DNA of 64,000 nucleotides, from contig NC_087084.1 in NCBI RefSeq assembly GCF_026151205.1, positions 4,085,538-4,149,537 of the forward strand, written 5' to 3'. This DNA is from Bolinopsis microptera. Its lineage: Eukaryota > Ctenophora > Tentaculata > Lobata > Bolinopsidae. The position numbers were made by a program, and so were the translations under genes. This document shows, piece by piece, positions 45,901 through 61,805 of the stretch. The number at the start of each line of letters is the position of its first letter. Position 1 is the stretch's first letter. The notes below the pieces were generated by a model. That model saw only the letters and a program-made list of their open reading frames with translations, was not told where the DNA came from and did no database searches.

Positions 45901-47986
45901 ACCTAAATCAAACAGTTTCACCAGTATTATCTCGCCAGTATTATCTCACCAGTATTATCACCAGTATTATCTCGCCAGTATTATCTCATCAGTATTATCT
46001 CACCAGTATTATCTCGCAGTATTATCTCAGTATTATTTCACAGGAAGATGCAGGAATATTGGAGAACATCGCCCTTCTCCTGGATATACTGCAAGGAGTA
46101 AAGGATCTAGTTGATAGGCGAGAGAAAGGAGTAAACAAGGAGCACCAGCAAGCTTTTAGCAGGGTCAGTGTTTTGTTGTGACACGTGACTATGTTTTGTG
46201 ACACGTGTCACTGTTTTGTTGTGACACGTGATTATGTTTTAGCAGGGTCAGTGTTTTGTTGTGACACGTGACTATGTTTTGTGACACGTGTCACTGTTTT
46301 GTTGTGACACGTGATTATGTTTTGTGACACGTGTCACTGTTTTGTTGTGGCACGTGATTGTGGTTCTATGATTTGATTAGTTTATCGCTGTCATGTGTCA
46401 AAATAAAGGTGCGCTGCAAACTATTGACAGAATCAAGAAACAGAAACACTTCAGATCCCCAACAAGATAATAATTACAGGTACAACAGTTAAAGAAACAG
46501 AAGGGAAGCATTGCAGCAAGTGGACAAGGGACAGGAGCAGGTATTCAAGAGAAAATAGAGCAACAAGAGTCGCTCATCAACAACATTGGTCTCAGGTACC
46601 TCCCACTGTTTTATTTTTAGTGTAGATAATCATTTTTATTATTAAATACTTTTCAAATTTTACAGTACAGCAATAAATGAATATAAAATAGAATCGTTCA
46701 AAATATTGCCCCATCTGTAAAATGAGATGGGCACCCAAACACGGTAACACATAGTGAACTATGTCAGGTTTTTAAAATAGGATAATGTTTTGATACATTT
46801 TTTTTAAATATTGTATTTGATAAATAATTAATGTTGGTGGGGAAATATTTATTATATATTTTTTCACATAGTGCGATTATATTTTGTAGACATGTCACAT
46901 GTGTGATGATGTGATGTCATAAATTTTACTTTACCCTAATTAACTTAACTTTAGCAATAACTTGGACCCTCCCTATATATCAAATTAATCTAAATCCAAA
47001 ACTTTATGAAAAACTATATTGAAGAACAAACAAATCAATGTTGAATAACTGTGGATATTTTATAGATAAAATTGGTATTTAAATACGTCAAATTTCAGAT
47101 ACATTAGATACAAATCTGATATGGTCATTAATGTAAATGCAGTGAGAAGGTGTGTGGGGGAAATGTGATATGATGTTGGAAGTATTAAAAAGGAAAAGGT
47201 AGATCATAGAAGAAAACATGGGGAGCAAAGAGATTAGGCTAAACTGTTCTGCATTAATTTAATTATAGATAGACTTGGTCGTTTTAAAACTTATTATTAA
47301 GCTTCAAAACCTGGCCAATTACAAAGCGTTCTTAAAAACTACTGGTCACTCCTACAGCATGTGGTCAGACACCAAGTCAAGTAATTCTATACTGAAGTAT
47401 TTCATATTAGAATCTTGAATTACATAACTTTCTGATGAACTGAACAGGATATTCATTTCAGGAATAACTTTTCGGTTCTGTGCTTGCACTGGGAAATGAA
47501 GCAACTTTACACGTATCTCTCTCATTTTGGAGTGATCTGGAATTGTTTCGTTAAAACTCAACTCTCAGCCCACAATGATGTAAGTCTTTCCATTTCTCGA
47601 AGTTTGTCTGTAATGGAATTTTCTGGCACGCGATCGAAAATACTAGTAACATGTTTATCGTAGTGCGCCGGGCGCATTGGAAGAAGTTGTGATAGCGTCC
47701 GCGCGGCGATGCTGGTTATTAATTAAAATTAAATTAGTTAAAATTAATAACAATTAAAATATATGCGCGCTCTTAAAGTAATCTATCAAACCGTTAATAA
47801 AACCGTAGATAAGAAGCTAAACTTATTATCTTGTTTACTTTTCAGTTATGCAGCCTGTGGCAAGGAACCGGAAAGTTTACCAGCCTGATGACCTCTGCTC
47901 AGAGCAGCGCCCCCATTTCCTACCAATCAGCACAACCGTCCGCTCCCGCACCCTCGTACGGAGGGCCTAGTTTTTATGATATGTAG
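42959..47986 (+). CDS. SNX8: SNX8, PX-BAR sorting nexin, 11 exons, frameshift in exon 5
   Basis: Exons: 42959-43054, 43291-43412, 43563-43640, 43998-44097, 44285-44428, 44663-44804, 45086-45160, 46044-46163, 46480-46595, 47462-47579, 47846-47986. An in-frame TAA 9 nt before the ATG fixes the start. The PX domain (about 30-140) keeps the phosphoinositide-binding RRYTDF (54-59) and YRMVPRLPPKK. The rest is a BAR coiled-coil region with matches to human SNX8: ERHEKG-like DRREKGVNKEHQQA, LRNNFSVLCLHWE and KTQLSAHND. Known role: endosomal membrane remodelling and endosome-to-Golgi transport. Expected length is about 416 residues (human 465), the difference being mostly at the N terminus. Exon 5 reads in one frame to NPDK and then must shift by one base to continue at DKIEEQL, so there is one extra base near 44327-44337. 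The remaining exons are in frame. Either a sequencing error or a recent mutation. Confidence 0.92.
43831..43985. repeat. 19-bp array with CACGTG in SNX8 intron 3
   Basis: About eight copies of GTGCTGTACCACGTGACAT, ending 12 nt before exon 4 (acceptor ACATCTCACAG). Each unit holds one CACGTG. Confidence 0.95.
44222..44310. repeat. 29-30 bp triplication spanning the SNX8 exon 5 acceptor
   Basis: Three tandem units of CCCAGGACAAATTTAAAAAC-type sequence. The last contains the true acceptor and first 20-odd coding bases of exon 5; the two upstream copies carry diverged decoy acceptors (CCCAG, CCCAAG) and coding-like sequence. Confidence 0.75.
45400..46041. repeat. 14-bp array (CACCAGTATTATCT) in SNX8 intron 7, partly scrambled
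   Basis: Good copies at 45408-45460 and 45918-46030 flank about 440 bp in which the same words (TATTATC, CACCATAT, TCACCA) recur with dense substitutions and indels. It ends at the exon 8 acceptor (TTTCACAG). Confidence 0.8.
46164..46350. repeat. CACGTG-containing tandem repeat in SNX8 intron 8
   Basis: Repeats of TGTTTTGTTGTGACACGTGA and TATGTTTTGTGACACGTGTC, including a second copy of the last exon 8 bases and donor (AGCAGGGTCAGTG) at 46241. It begins right at the exon 8 donor. Confidence 0.85.
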
Positions 47987-49203
47987 AATTTTGGTTTACT
48001 TTGACAGTTTAAGATACACCATTTCATAGTTTCCTCCTTTAAGGTTCCCCGGAATTGTCCATTAGAATCTACCACTAACACGATTAACCAGATACAATTT
48101 GATTAATATAAGTTGAAGGAGGGATTATGATTGCTGTCCTTGAAAACTTCGAACATTTGTTTGTTTTATGTGATCTGTGTTAGTTGATTATTGTTCACTC
48201 TAGATATTTAATTAACTTTATACAGTGGTTACAGCGAGACAATGGTTTTTTATCTAATACTTTCGCTTTCGTACGCTACACAATGCACTTAAGGTCACAG
48301 AGAGAGCACCACTATGTACTAAATTGTAAATTTCTAGCAAAACATTTCTAAATATATTAATCCTATTCGAAAGGTACTACAAAGGTAAAGAGGCATAAAG
48401 TCCTCAGGTACGGCCTTGGGGGAATAAAATTCACTACAATTATTTGCGTGAATCTATATAGTTTGGACCCTGTCGTACCGAACCACATAATACTAATATT
48501 ATAGCTTCCCTGTTCAAATTGGTTTTAGTAACAGAGACACGAAAATTCTATTGTTCAGGGTGCAGCTGATTCATTTGACCAGGATATTGAATATACAACC
48601 TAATATCAAGCGGAAAATGTTAATTTCTGGCGAACCGTTTAGGATAGTATTTGGCGATGGCTCAGTTCGGGACCAGAAGTTTTATTAATTTGATTTTTAC
48701 TTTATAGGAATACTGTGAAATGTTTTTACGAATTTAATTCTTTTTGAAGATAGATTGCAGAAGTGTATGAGTAGTGTAGAATTAAACACATATGTGATAT
48801 AATCTGTAGTTTAATTGGGTCGAATATATTTAATTGAACGAGTACCATCTATAGGTTACCGTAATCATTGCAGGTTGTGAATTCGATCTATCTATCTACC
48901 GCCCAATTGAGCTACCTATGATATCACACATGAGTTATGTTTTCGATTTTTGTTGTTTTAACGGTACATTTTGTAACTGCCACTAAAATCCTTATCTTTT
49001 TCTTGGAGAAATTAAATAAAAATTTGGCTTCAGTCATAAACAATTGTGATAAATTATAATAGAAAAACGGTTCAATCTTTCTGCCAGAGAGGTAGATTAG
49101 TCGCTAAAACTTAGATCAATGAACTGAAAATAAACAAAAACTCGATCGAAAAAGCGAGTCAAATGTGTTTAAAGAAATTAGAATTAGTGTTCTGGCATCT
49201 CAT
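47987..49203. other. SNX8-PTGES3 convergent 3' spacer
   Basis: AATAAA at 48423-48428 (+) is a candidate SNX8 polyadenylation signal. A tRNA-like remnant on minus (48877-48925) has TAGCTCAATTGG (box A) and a weak box B and may be an old SINE head. No other feature. Confidence 0.45.
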
Positions 49204-54395
<5,192 letters not shown>

Positions 54396-56177
54396 AAGGA
54401 AACCTAAAAATATTGTTAATTAGTCAGGTTTAATATCTAAATTCTAACTATCCAAACAAAATATTTAAGCTATTCAAGCGAGATTTAGTGCATAAATGTC
54501 AATATTATACAATTATGTATTATTTCCAAATTTGTTATCAAATTGAAAAACATCGTTAGAAACATCATCAAAAGTTGAAATAAAATGTTTTCCAGTCGCT
54601 TTTAAAACATTTAATCATTGGTAATGCTATCATTGCAAACAAATAAAATTCATCATCTAGTCTAGAAAAGATTGTCTACATCTCTTAACTTTAAGTTGGT
54701 GTGTCCTTGTACGTTTTTAGGGGCCATTGAAGACCAGAAGGGCTACTTAGATCTCTATTCTGGTATAAACAGGTAAAAAGTGGATCTATCAGTATTCAGT
54801 AAAGCATGATAGGTTCACACATCCTCTTTCCGACTATTCAATATCTGGTTAAACCAGCTTGAGGTTTGATAGATAAATAATAGATTTTTAATTTTGTTGC
54901 ATAATTTGGAAAGTTCGTAAATTCCTTTACAGGGCCATCAAATAGTTTAACTGCCCTTGTTTACAGTACACTGCAATGTAGATGTTCTGAAGGGGTATTC
55001 TTTCACACACCCCCTCCTCATTTAACCCTCAATCAAGTTTCCTATCGTTCGTCTGAGTCGACCGAGGATATCGCATAGATCCAATGAATCCTTAGTTACT
55101 CCCTAGACTGGGTGACCCTGGAATTCGACCTCTGGACCATCTGCACAGAAGGTCAACCCATAGCATGCAGTCAACTCAGCCGAATGATGGGAAAACTAGG
55201 GTTAAGTGAAGAGGGGCCCTGCCAAAAGATAAAAGAATCTTCTAAGGATATATGCGCCTTCAGTGGACTGTAATGTACTAAAGGGGTATAATAGTACTAC
55301 ATCATACTTTAACATTGCACCAGATCACTATGAAAGATTCCACCTCAAGAGGTAATTGTCTGTCAATTCTAAAACATCACACGTAGCTTAGGTTGTGAGG
55401 GTAAAGGTGTGTGCCTCATTCTGTTATGCCTGTAAACTTGTCATACGCTTTTATCATAGACTTGGCAATTTGACGTGTCAACTTTGACATTAAACGTAAT
55501 TAGTGTTCGGAAACCTGATCATGGCAAACCGAGACCGATTAAAGTCCGGGACTTGTCCGGGATCAGTAAGAATGGTATATATATAAATTATTGTTTTCTA
55601 ACTGAACTTGTTGTTTTCTTGGCTCTCATTAACCACACAGGACACTATACTTAAGCGCGGCGCTCTTTTCGAGAAAAGCGAGCAACAAGTTTATTGTTAA
55701 TAACCTACCAAGATGCGCGCCAAGTTGGACTCGTCGAGTTAATTAAAATTGGACTTGTCTTCAATTAACGATGTTGTAGCGCGATTTGTAGCGCGATGTG
55801 TTACTGGGCCGCGCACTTAATTATGTTTCTCGCAACCGCTAGATCGGCCGCGAAATGCGCTACTGGGCCTCGCCGAGATGCGTCAATTAATAGCGCGATG
55901 CACTACATGGCCGCGCATCCAATAATGAATAATAAGTAATGTGTAATGCTTCTTGATTCTTGATGCGCGGCGCTAATCACCGGTTAAATGTTAAACAAAA
56001 TAAAAAATAATGCTTCTGAGTGTAAATGGTAAAGAATTAATGTTTTTTTAAATTAGTACCTTACATATCAGTCGCTATGCGCGGCGCTCTTTTCGAGCTA
56101 CTCGCAGATCTGTGAGAGAAGTGATTGCAAAATATGTATTTCCAAAACTGAGTACTGTAACATTATCATGGGAATAC
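54396..56177. other. PTGES3 5' flank and spacer
   Basis: No gene recognised. 55640-56110 is GC-richer, with repeated GCGCGGCGCTCTTTTCGAG (about 55657 and 56082) and several GCGCGATG / GGGCCGCGC words, probably degenerate repeat DNA. A short exon-like frame at 54721-54772 could not be connected to anything. Confidence 0.4.
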
Positions 56178-57066
56178 TAGTGTAAAATAAGATGGCACCT
56201 AGACCAGTCCTCCCGGGCGTACCAATGGTATACAGTGCCTGCTCACAAGTCCTCTCACACTACACACTATACTCTCAGTCGTTCTTAGCGACTGACAACC
56301 GCAATAACTCACAATATCTAAGTATTGAACTCTACGTTAATATAACAAATACGATATTCTAGTACCGTACACGGAATTAACAGAAAGGGATACCAAGGTG
56401 TTAATATCGAGAATATGAGTCAAATGGGAAATATAAACTCGTTACGAACGCTAGTAGAAACACTAAACTCTTAGAACTTGCACTTACTCTGAATTGACTG
56501 AAACACGATCTCCGAGTATCGAAAGCTTACTAATTTACCCCACACGGAAATAGGTGAGGCAACTTTAATTTGAACGGTAAAATGTGGTACAATACGTTCC
56601 TACGCTAGTGTTGAACAAGGGAAACAGTTGAATCGATTAATAACGTTCGAAGATGAAATATACGGTTAATTAACAACAATTAACAACTATAAACTGTGGC
56701 AATACGGGCCACGCCGGGTTCGTTCCAGATCAGCGGTTAACCCTTATATTGAAAGTTAAACACGTCACCTAAAAAGCTTTTCCAGAACTGACTCCAACGT
56801 GTCCAGAACTGCGTTAACGACCCGCGCCACGTGATACCACGTGGTCACCCACGTGGTACCGCGCGGCTCGGCCCAGCCATAATACTATAACAAAACCTAC
56901 ACGCCCGACTAACACGTGCCCTACTTTACACAAATCACTAAACCTAACTACTCTAAATCTACACTAATCCTAACGGTTTTTCTTCACTTAACTGCAATAT
57001 CCTAACTAAAACATGACTACTAAAAACTGCTTAAAGATCGCTGCAACCAGCCCACACATTACACTA
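56178..57066 (-). repeat. 3' LTR (889 bp)
   Basis: Ends are TAGTGTAA and TTACACTA (8-bp inverted). Identical to the other LTR except one G/A difference near 56193. It contains a CCACGTGATACCACGTGG-like palindromic cluster. A candidate polypurine tract, CCCGGGGGATA, lies just inside it on minus (about 57067-57077). Confidence 0.95.
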
Positions 57067-58303
57067 TATCCCCCGGGAAGATTTAATCGATTTCGTCAAT
57101 ATCTCCAGGAGGTATTGACAAATTCGACTAAATCCCCCCCTACCTCCTAAATCCTAAATAAATCCTAAAACTCCCTCTTAAACAACACCCTAAAAATAAA
57201 AATACCAACAAAATCCCCGTGATGCAACTCACGCGAAAAAAACTACCCTTTAAAAAATTTACACGTGCTACAAAAATATAAAATTTAAAAAATACGTGTA
57301 CCATCACGTACCAAATCTGAATAATTAAAATTACACGTGACACAATACAAATAAATTATAAAAACTAACGTGATACACTTCACGTTACAAACTTCAACTA
57401 CTTCAAAATATTTACAAAACTTGCTACCCTACTAACTGTCCTTCTCCTAAACTGTCCCTCCTACTTCCCTTACTTCTTCTGCTGTTCTGTCGAAGTCGTA
57501 GCACCGTCTACCATCCACCGTCTCTGTCCACACCACCCGTTGTTGAACACGTCCTCCGCAACCATACTCCTAATCCAGGTACCGTACATCTAGGCACGAA
57601 CCTACACTTACACCATTATTTCCGTACACCTAGTTACGAACATAACTTACACCATTATTTCCGTACACCTAGTTACGAACATAACTTACACAATTATCTC
57701 CGTACACCTAGTTACGAACATAACTTACACAATTATCTCCGTACACCTAGTTACGAACATAACTTACACAATTATCTCCGTACACCTAGTTACGAACATA
57801 ACTTGCATAATTATCTCCGTACACCTAGTTACGAACATAACTTGCATAATTATCTCCGTACACCTAGTTACGAACTTCACATAAGTCACTGCAGACCGTC
57901 ATATTTATAGATATGAAGTCAAATCATCTAGATTAAACCTTATCGGCACATGAATATCAAAAGTCAACTAAAGGCGAATCTAGGCATCAGGAGCGATGCT
58001 CTACCGGATTTAAAGGTGACTCACACTCTACACTCTACTCTACTCCACGGTTCAACAACTAACTCCACCTCTCGCAAACTCTCCACTCTCCAGGGTAGCA
58101 AGCCCTCCTAAAAAAAACACAGACATCACTAAAAATATCAACTGATATCAAGGACACCAGGCATACCCTAAGCACGGCGGGAGATAAGAAATGCAACGAT
58201 GACCACCTTCCACAGGTACCAGGTAGTCTGCAAAACATGACAACAATCGTCGTATCTGCCCGAGCAACAGGTAGTTAACTGGCATCCCGTGACCAGCAAT
58301 CCT
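57067..58303 (-). other. 3' internal untranslated region of the retroelement
   Basis: No open frame. It carries seven to eight copies of a 39-bp tandem repeat (about 57585-57875, unit with CGTACACCTAGTTACGAACA), a G7 tract near 57125-57145, and C/T-rich sequence. This is where pol would be expected in a complete element if the order were conventional. Confidence 0.7.
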
Positions 58304-60448
58304 CTAAAACCCAAGTTTTCTCTTTACCCTCTTCAATACAGCATTAATTCTTGATACCGGTCTAAAGTAATCCGGCCTCTTTAACTGAGCTCTATTTCTT
58401 AGAGAACGTCCTCCACTGACTACAGGCGTACTCTGTTCCTCAGGTAAGTAAGCTAGTGTACTGTTACTCTCCCCCAGCTCGACAGGACTTAAACTGTCCT
58501 CTATCCCGGATGTAGGTTCCTCAACCCCTCTGCTCCACCCGGGTGTGTAGAAAGATCCAAAACTTGATCCCGTCTCCTGGATCGGTGATGAAATGTGAAT
58601 CGGAGTGTTAACCCTATCTGGTGTCTGAGGGTCATGTTGGATTGAAATGTCCTGACTTTCCGTTCTGAAAGGAAGTGTATATTCCGGTGATAGAGGTACG
58701 TCAGGAATATCAATATTCTGACTAGACAAGGTACTCTCTCGAACCACAGAACTCCCTCTCTCCACATGCTCAGGCATCCACAACTCCTCGTCACTATTGC
58801 TATCACTATCCCCACTATCACTTCTCACCGTGTCTCTCATTATCTCATTCTTCCAGCCATGTGCTCCATCACCGATTACTATCTCGCTCCCACTACTACA
58901 CACTTTGTTGTTCTCTCCCATACCGCACATGACGTTATCTACGTCACTAATCACACCAAAACTATTCTCAGAGGATCCACTAACGGAATAAGCGTTGTGA
59001 TCACGTGTAACATTACTAGAGGATTCACTAACGGCTGAAGCGTTGTGATCACGTGTAACATTACTGAAGGATTCACTAACGGCTGAAGCGTTGTGATCAC
59101 GTGTAACATTACTGAAGGATTCACTAACGGCTGAAGCGTTGTGATCACGTGTAACATTACTGAAGGATTCACTAACGGCTGAAGCGTTGTGATCACGCGT
59201 AACATTACTGAAGGATTCACTAACGGCTGAAGCGTTGTGATCACGTGTAACATTACTGAAGGATTCACTAACGGCTGAAGCGTTGTGATCACGTGTAACA
59301 TTACTGAAGGATTCACTAACGGCTGAAGCGTTATAATCACATTCTACGTTACTAATACTATCTAACTCACTAATGGCTGAAGCGTTGTGACTCAGAATGG
59401 TATTGACACCCGCAGACCTGGTAAACTCCTCTCCTCCCGATCTCTCATCTAGAATGACCTCTGTCTGGCACGATGCTTCCGCAAAACTCCTTCTGGATGG
59501 AACTCTGCTTCGTCTGTCTTCCTCAGCATTAGACATTGTCGCCTTTATCATGTTCAGCCCGTGACTCTCAAACAAATCACTCTGAGTCCATCTTTCACCA
59601 CAGAACTTTTCTGGCTGACCTCTGTTCTCCTGAGCTTGTCTATCAATCGCAGTCCCTCTAACACCGATATCGTGACCTCTGATCCTCTGCACGCCGTGTA
59701 TAAATTTCTTACCGCCAACAGGTTTCAATAGTGCGACGATCTTGTTCTTGCGGATCGTTATTGGCTCATCAGTAGAGTTAACACACTTTATCGGGACCAA
59801 TCTTTTATCAGAGTGCACAACTTCATGAGCGAATGAAATGCCCGTGTCCCCAATACCTCGCTTGTACTGTGGCTTAATCACACCTTTAAAATTCACTCCT
59901 TTCGCCTGTAATTTTCCCCTGATGTACTGCACCGTGTTAGGAGGAATAATTGTGACCTTGCTACATCTCACTTTTATCTGCTGCTTGACATTCTCCGGCT
60001 TCTCCGTGAATGGTACACTATCTCCATTAGTCAGCACCAGTCTGCACTTGCTGTAGTCCAGAGTTACCCTATTTGACCTCAAGAAATCATCTCCAATCAG
60101 GAATTCTGTGTCTAACAGATCAGTTACCACGAAGGTGTGTATAAATCTATTGCCAGCAACTACCACCTGTAGCTCTAACTCTCCCCTGATTTGTATCTTG
60201 TCTTGAGAAAATGACTTCAATGTCATGCCACACGGTCGGATCCCGCTCTCTAGACCCAGCTCTCTCACAAAACCCGTGGACACAATACTCACAGCCGACC
60301 CGCTGTCAACAAAAAGGTAGGCTGCCACTCCTCTGCAACTCCCAGCCACCAAGATGTGCTCCCAGTTTACTGCATTTATCTCCTTCTGCTCCCCAGATGA
60401 TTTTGATTGCGACTGACGGGGAATTAATTTTGTCCAGTCGCACGCTAG
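58304..60448 (-). CDS. Retropepsin-containing frame (pro), entered by -1 frameshift
   Basis: Open from the gag slip site to a stop at 58304, about 714 codons. There is no convincing ATG near the start; the frame overlaps the end of gag, so translation by frameshifting is expected. The aspartic protease active site is FVDSGSAVSIVS (D codon at 60307-60305), with a later FLIGDDFL that fits the second conserved strand (I-L/I-G-x-D). After the protease come about 300 residues of low-complexity Ser/Asn/Glu-rich sequence including eight 16-residue repeats, then a basic C-terminal tail with SLRNRAQLKRPDYF. That tail resembles the end of Ty3/gypsy polyproteins, hinting that the polymerase and integrase core was lost (inference). 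The frame is intact. Confidence 0.85.
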   Translation of the reverse strand, partial: LACDWTKLIPRQSQSKSSGEQKEINAVNWEHILVAGSCRGVAAYLFVDSGSAVSIVSTGFVRELGLESGIRPCGMTLKSFSQDKIQIRGELELQVVVAGNRFIHTFVVTDLLDTEFLIGDDFLRSNRVTLDYSKCRLVLTNGDSVPFTEKPENVKQQIKVRCSKVTIIPPNTVQYIRGKLQAKGVNFKGVIKPQYKRGIGDTGISFAHEVVHSDKRLVPIKCVNSTDEPITIRKNKIVALLKPVGGKKFIHGVQRIRGHDIGVRGTAIDRQAQENRGQPEKFCGERWTQSDLFESHGLNMIKATMSNAEEDRRSRVPSRRSFAEASCQTEVILDERSGGEEFTRSAGVNTILSHNASAISELDSISNVECDYNASAVSESFSNVTRDHNASAVSESFSNVTRDHNASAVSESFSNVTRDHNASAVSESFSNVTRDHNASAVSESFSNVTRDHNASAVSESFSNVTRDHNASAVSESSSNVTRDHNAYSVSGSSENSFGVISDVDNVMCGMGENNKVCSSGSEIVIGDGAHGWKNEIMRDTVRSDSGDSDSNSDEELWMPEHVERGSSVVRESTLSSQNIDIPDVPLSPEYTLPFRTESQDISIQHDPQTPDRVNTPIHISSPIQETGSSFGSFYTPGWSRGVEEPTSGIEDSLSPVELGESNSTLAYLPEEQSTPVVSGGRSLRNRAQLKRPDYFRPVSRINAVLKRVKRKLGF
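58985..59345 (-). repeat. 48-bp coding tandem repeat in the pro frame
   Basis: Seven to eight near-identical 48-bp units, each giving 16 residues (core NASAVSESFSNVTRDH). Length divisible by 3 keeps the frame. Units carry N-A-S and N-V-T sequons. Confidence 0.95.
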
Positions 60449-60454
60449 TTTAAA
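60408..60454 (-). promoter_or_regulatory. -1 ribosomal frameshift signal (UUUAAAC plus stem-loop)
   Basis: The heptamer TTTAAAC (60454-60448) lies in the correct X-XXY-YYZ phase of gag and is followed at once by the gag TAG stop. Five bases later is a perfect 8-bp stem (TGCGACTG / CAGTCGCA; 60442-60435 with 60415-60408) and a 19-nt loop that could pair elsewhere. The pro frame lies at -1. All three standard elements are present. Confidence 0.85.
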
Positions 60455-61779
60455 TGGTCTCTCTGCATTCCATACTGTTCAGTTTCTGTGGGTCTGTACT
60501 GCCCTCCTCGTCCTCCAGATTGCCCTCTGTCGACGTTGCAGAATCTTTGAATGTGACCCTCACCGTGACAATTATAACAAATCAATGGCCTGCAACTCTC
60601 TCCTTTACTCGCACCTCTATCCGCCCCTCTACTCGCTCCTCTACTCGCACCTCTACTCGCTCCTCTGCTGCTCTGCTCAACCGGACCCACTCTTCTCCTG
60701 CAAACACTGGCAACGTGCCCTTTATCTTCACACAGCTGGCACACTATATTGCTCCAACACGAGTCAGCCTTGTGACCCTTCTTCCCACACATTTGACAGT
60801 CATTCTCATCCTCTTCTTTCTCACCTTGCCTGCCAACACCATAAGTAGGTGCCCGGAATTCCAGTGTATTTATTGGATCACTGTCAAGCTCTCCCTCTAC
60901 TGCCTTGGATATGTGTTCCTCCTGTACAGCTAAACGGATCACACTATCAAAATCCTCTGTCTCCGTGTTCATCTGAAGGAGCCGTCTTTTAATAGCAGGG
61001 TCTCTCACGCCCTGTATCAACACAGTGATACCTGCACTCTCTCTCTCCACAGCTCTCGGGTATATCTTCTCAGCAGTGTCCTGTATTCTCTCTGCGAACT
61101 GCTCCACGCTCTCTAACGCTTCCTGTCTCATCTTGTGAAACGTTGTTCTCATAATTCTCGCATCAGTAGCGGGATATAGCTCTCGTTTCACCGCACTGAT
61201 CAGCATTTTCACGTCACCTCTCTCCTCACTCAACAGCCGAATGTTCTTGACTTTTTTGAACTTTGCATCGTCTTCTATCTGATTTGCTAGCCTCAAGTCT
61301 AGATTGTCCTTTACTCCGCATAACAGGACCCATTGCTCGAATCTCTGTAAGAATGTACAAAAGTCATCATTCTTCCTATACCTAGGCGCCTTACACTTCA
61401 TCGTGTATACTCCCTTATCTCTCTCTGTATTTCCGGGTTGCAAATCATCACTCTCAGTAGTTCTCACTCTTTCTTGAAATAAGTTGCTCGTGTGCTCCAA
61501 CTTTACTTCTTGATCCCTCATCAATCCCTCTCGCTCAAGTTCTGCGTCCTGTCTCCACTTGATCATATCTCTCTCCAACTCTCTCACTCTGCTCAAACAC
61601 TCCTCTCTCTTCTCGCCCAAATCAAACAACTCCACTTTTCTCTCTTTTATCTCCGTCTCTTTCTCACTTGTGTCCCAGGACCTCATTTCCAATTTCACCT
61701 CCACAATCTGATCCACAATCCGTTTTTCCTCCTCTACTAGTTCCTTCATCTCCTGCTCCATTCCTGTGAGTCCAGACAT
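60445..61779 (-). CDS. Gag of the LTR retrotransposon
   Basis: 444 residues, intact. Residues about 5-110 are a Glu/Lys-rich coiled coil. The middle (about 125-300) is a helical capsid-like region (FLQRFEQWVLLCGVKDNLD, FAERIQDTAEKIYP). The C-terminal nucleocapsid has three CCHC zinc knuckles (CQMCGKKGHKADSC, CQLCEDKGHVASVC, CYNCHGEGHIQRFC), with a tandem RGAS linker between the second and third. It would form the particle and package RNA. The ATG is only 26 nt from the LTR. The stop codon is part of the frameshift signal. Confidence 0.92.
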   Translation of the reverse strand: MSGLTGMEQEMKELVEEEKRIVDQIVEVKLEMRSWDTSEKETEIKERKVELFDLGEKREECLSRVRELERDMIKWRQDAELEREGLMRDQEVKLEHTSNLFQERVRTTESDDLQPGNTERDKGVYTMKCKAPRYRKNDDFCTFLQRFEQWVLLCGVKDNLDLRLANQIEDDAKFKKVKNIRLLSEERGDVKMLISAVKRELYPATDARIMRTTFHKMRQEALESVEQFAERIQDTAEKIYPRAVERESAGITVLIQGVRDPAIKRRLLQMNTETEDFDSVIRLAVQEEHISKAVEGELDSDPINTLEFRAPTYGVGRQGEKEEDENDCQMCGKKGHKADSCWSNIVCQLCEDKGHVASVCRRRVGPVEQSSRGASRGASRGASRGADRGASKGESCRPLICYNCHGEGHIQRFCNVDRGQSGGRGGQYRPTETEQYGMQRDHLN

Positions 61780-61785
61780 AGTACC

Positions 61786-61803
61786 ACTTTCCTAGGTTCT
61801 CCA
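61786..61803 (-). other. Candidate primer-binding site
   Basis: TGGAGAACCTAGGAAAGT on minus, two bases inside the 5' LTR. TGG at the start pairs with the universal tRNA CCA end; the priming tRNA was not identified. Confidence 0.5.
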
Positions 61804-61805
61804 GA

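Noticed and set aside
54721-54772. Exon-like stretch on + with TTTTTAG before and GTAAAA after
   Set aside because: Only 17 codons, no partner exons found nearby, and no recognised family.
58501-59340. Frames on both strands within the retroelement pro region
   Set aside because: Shadows of the intact pro frame and its 48-bp repeat.
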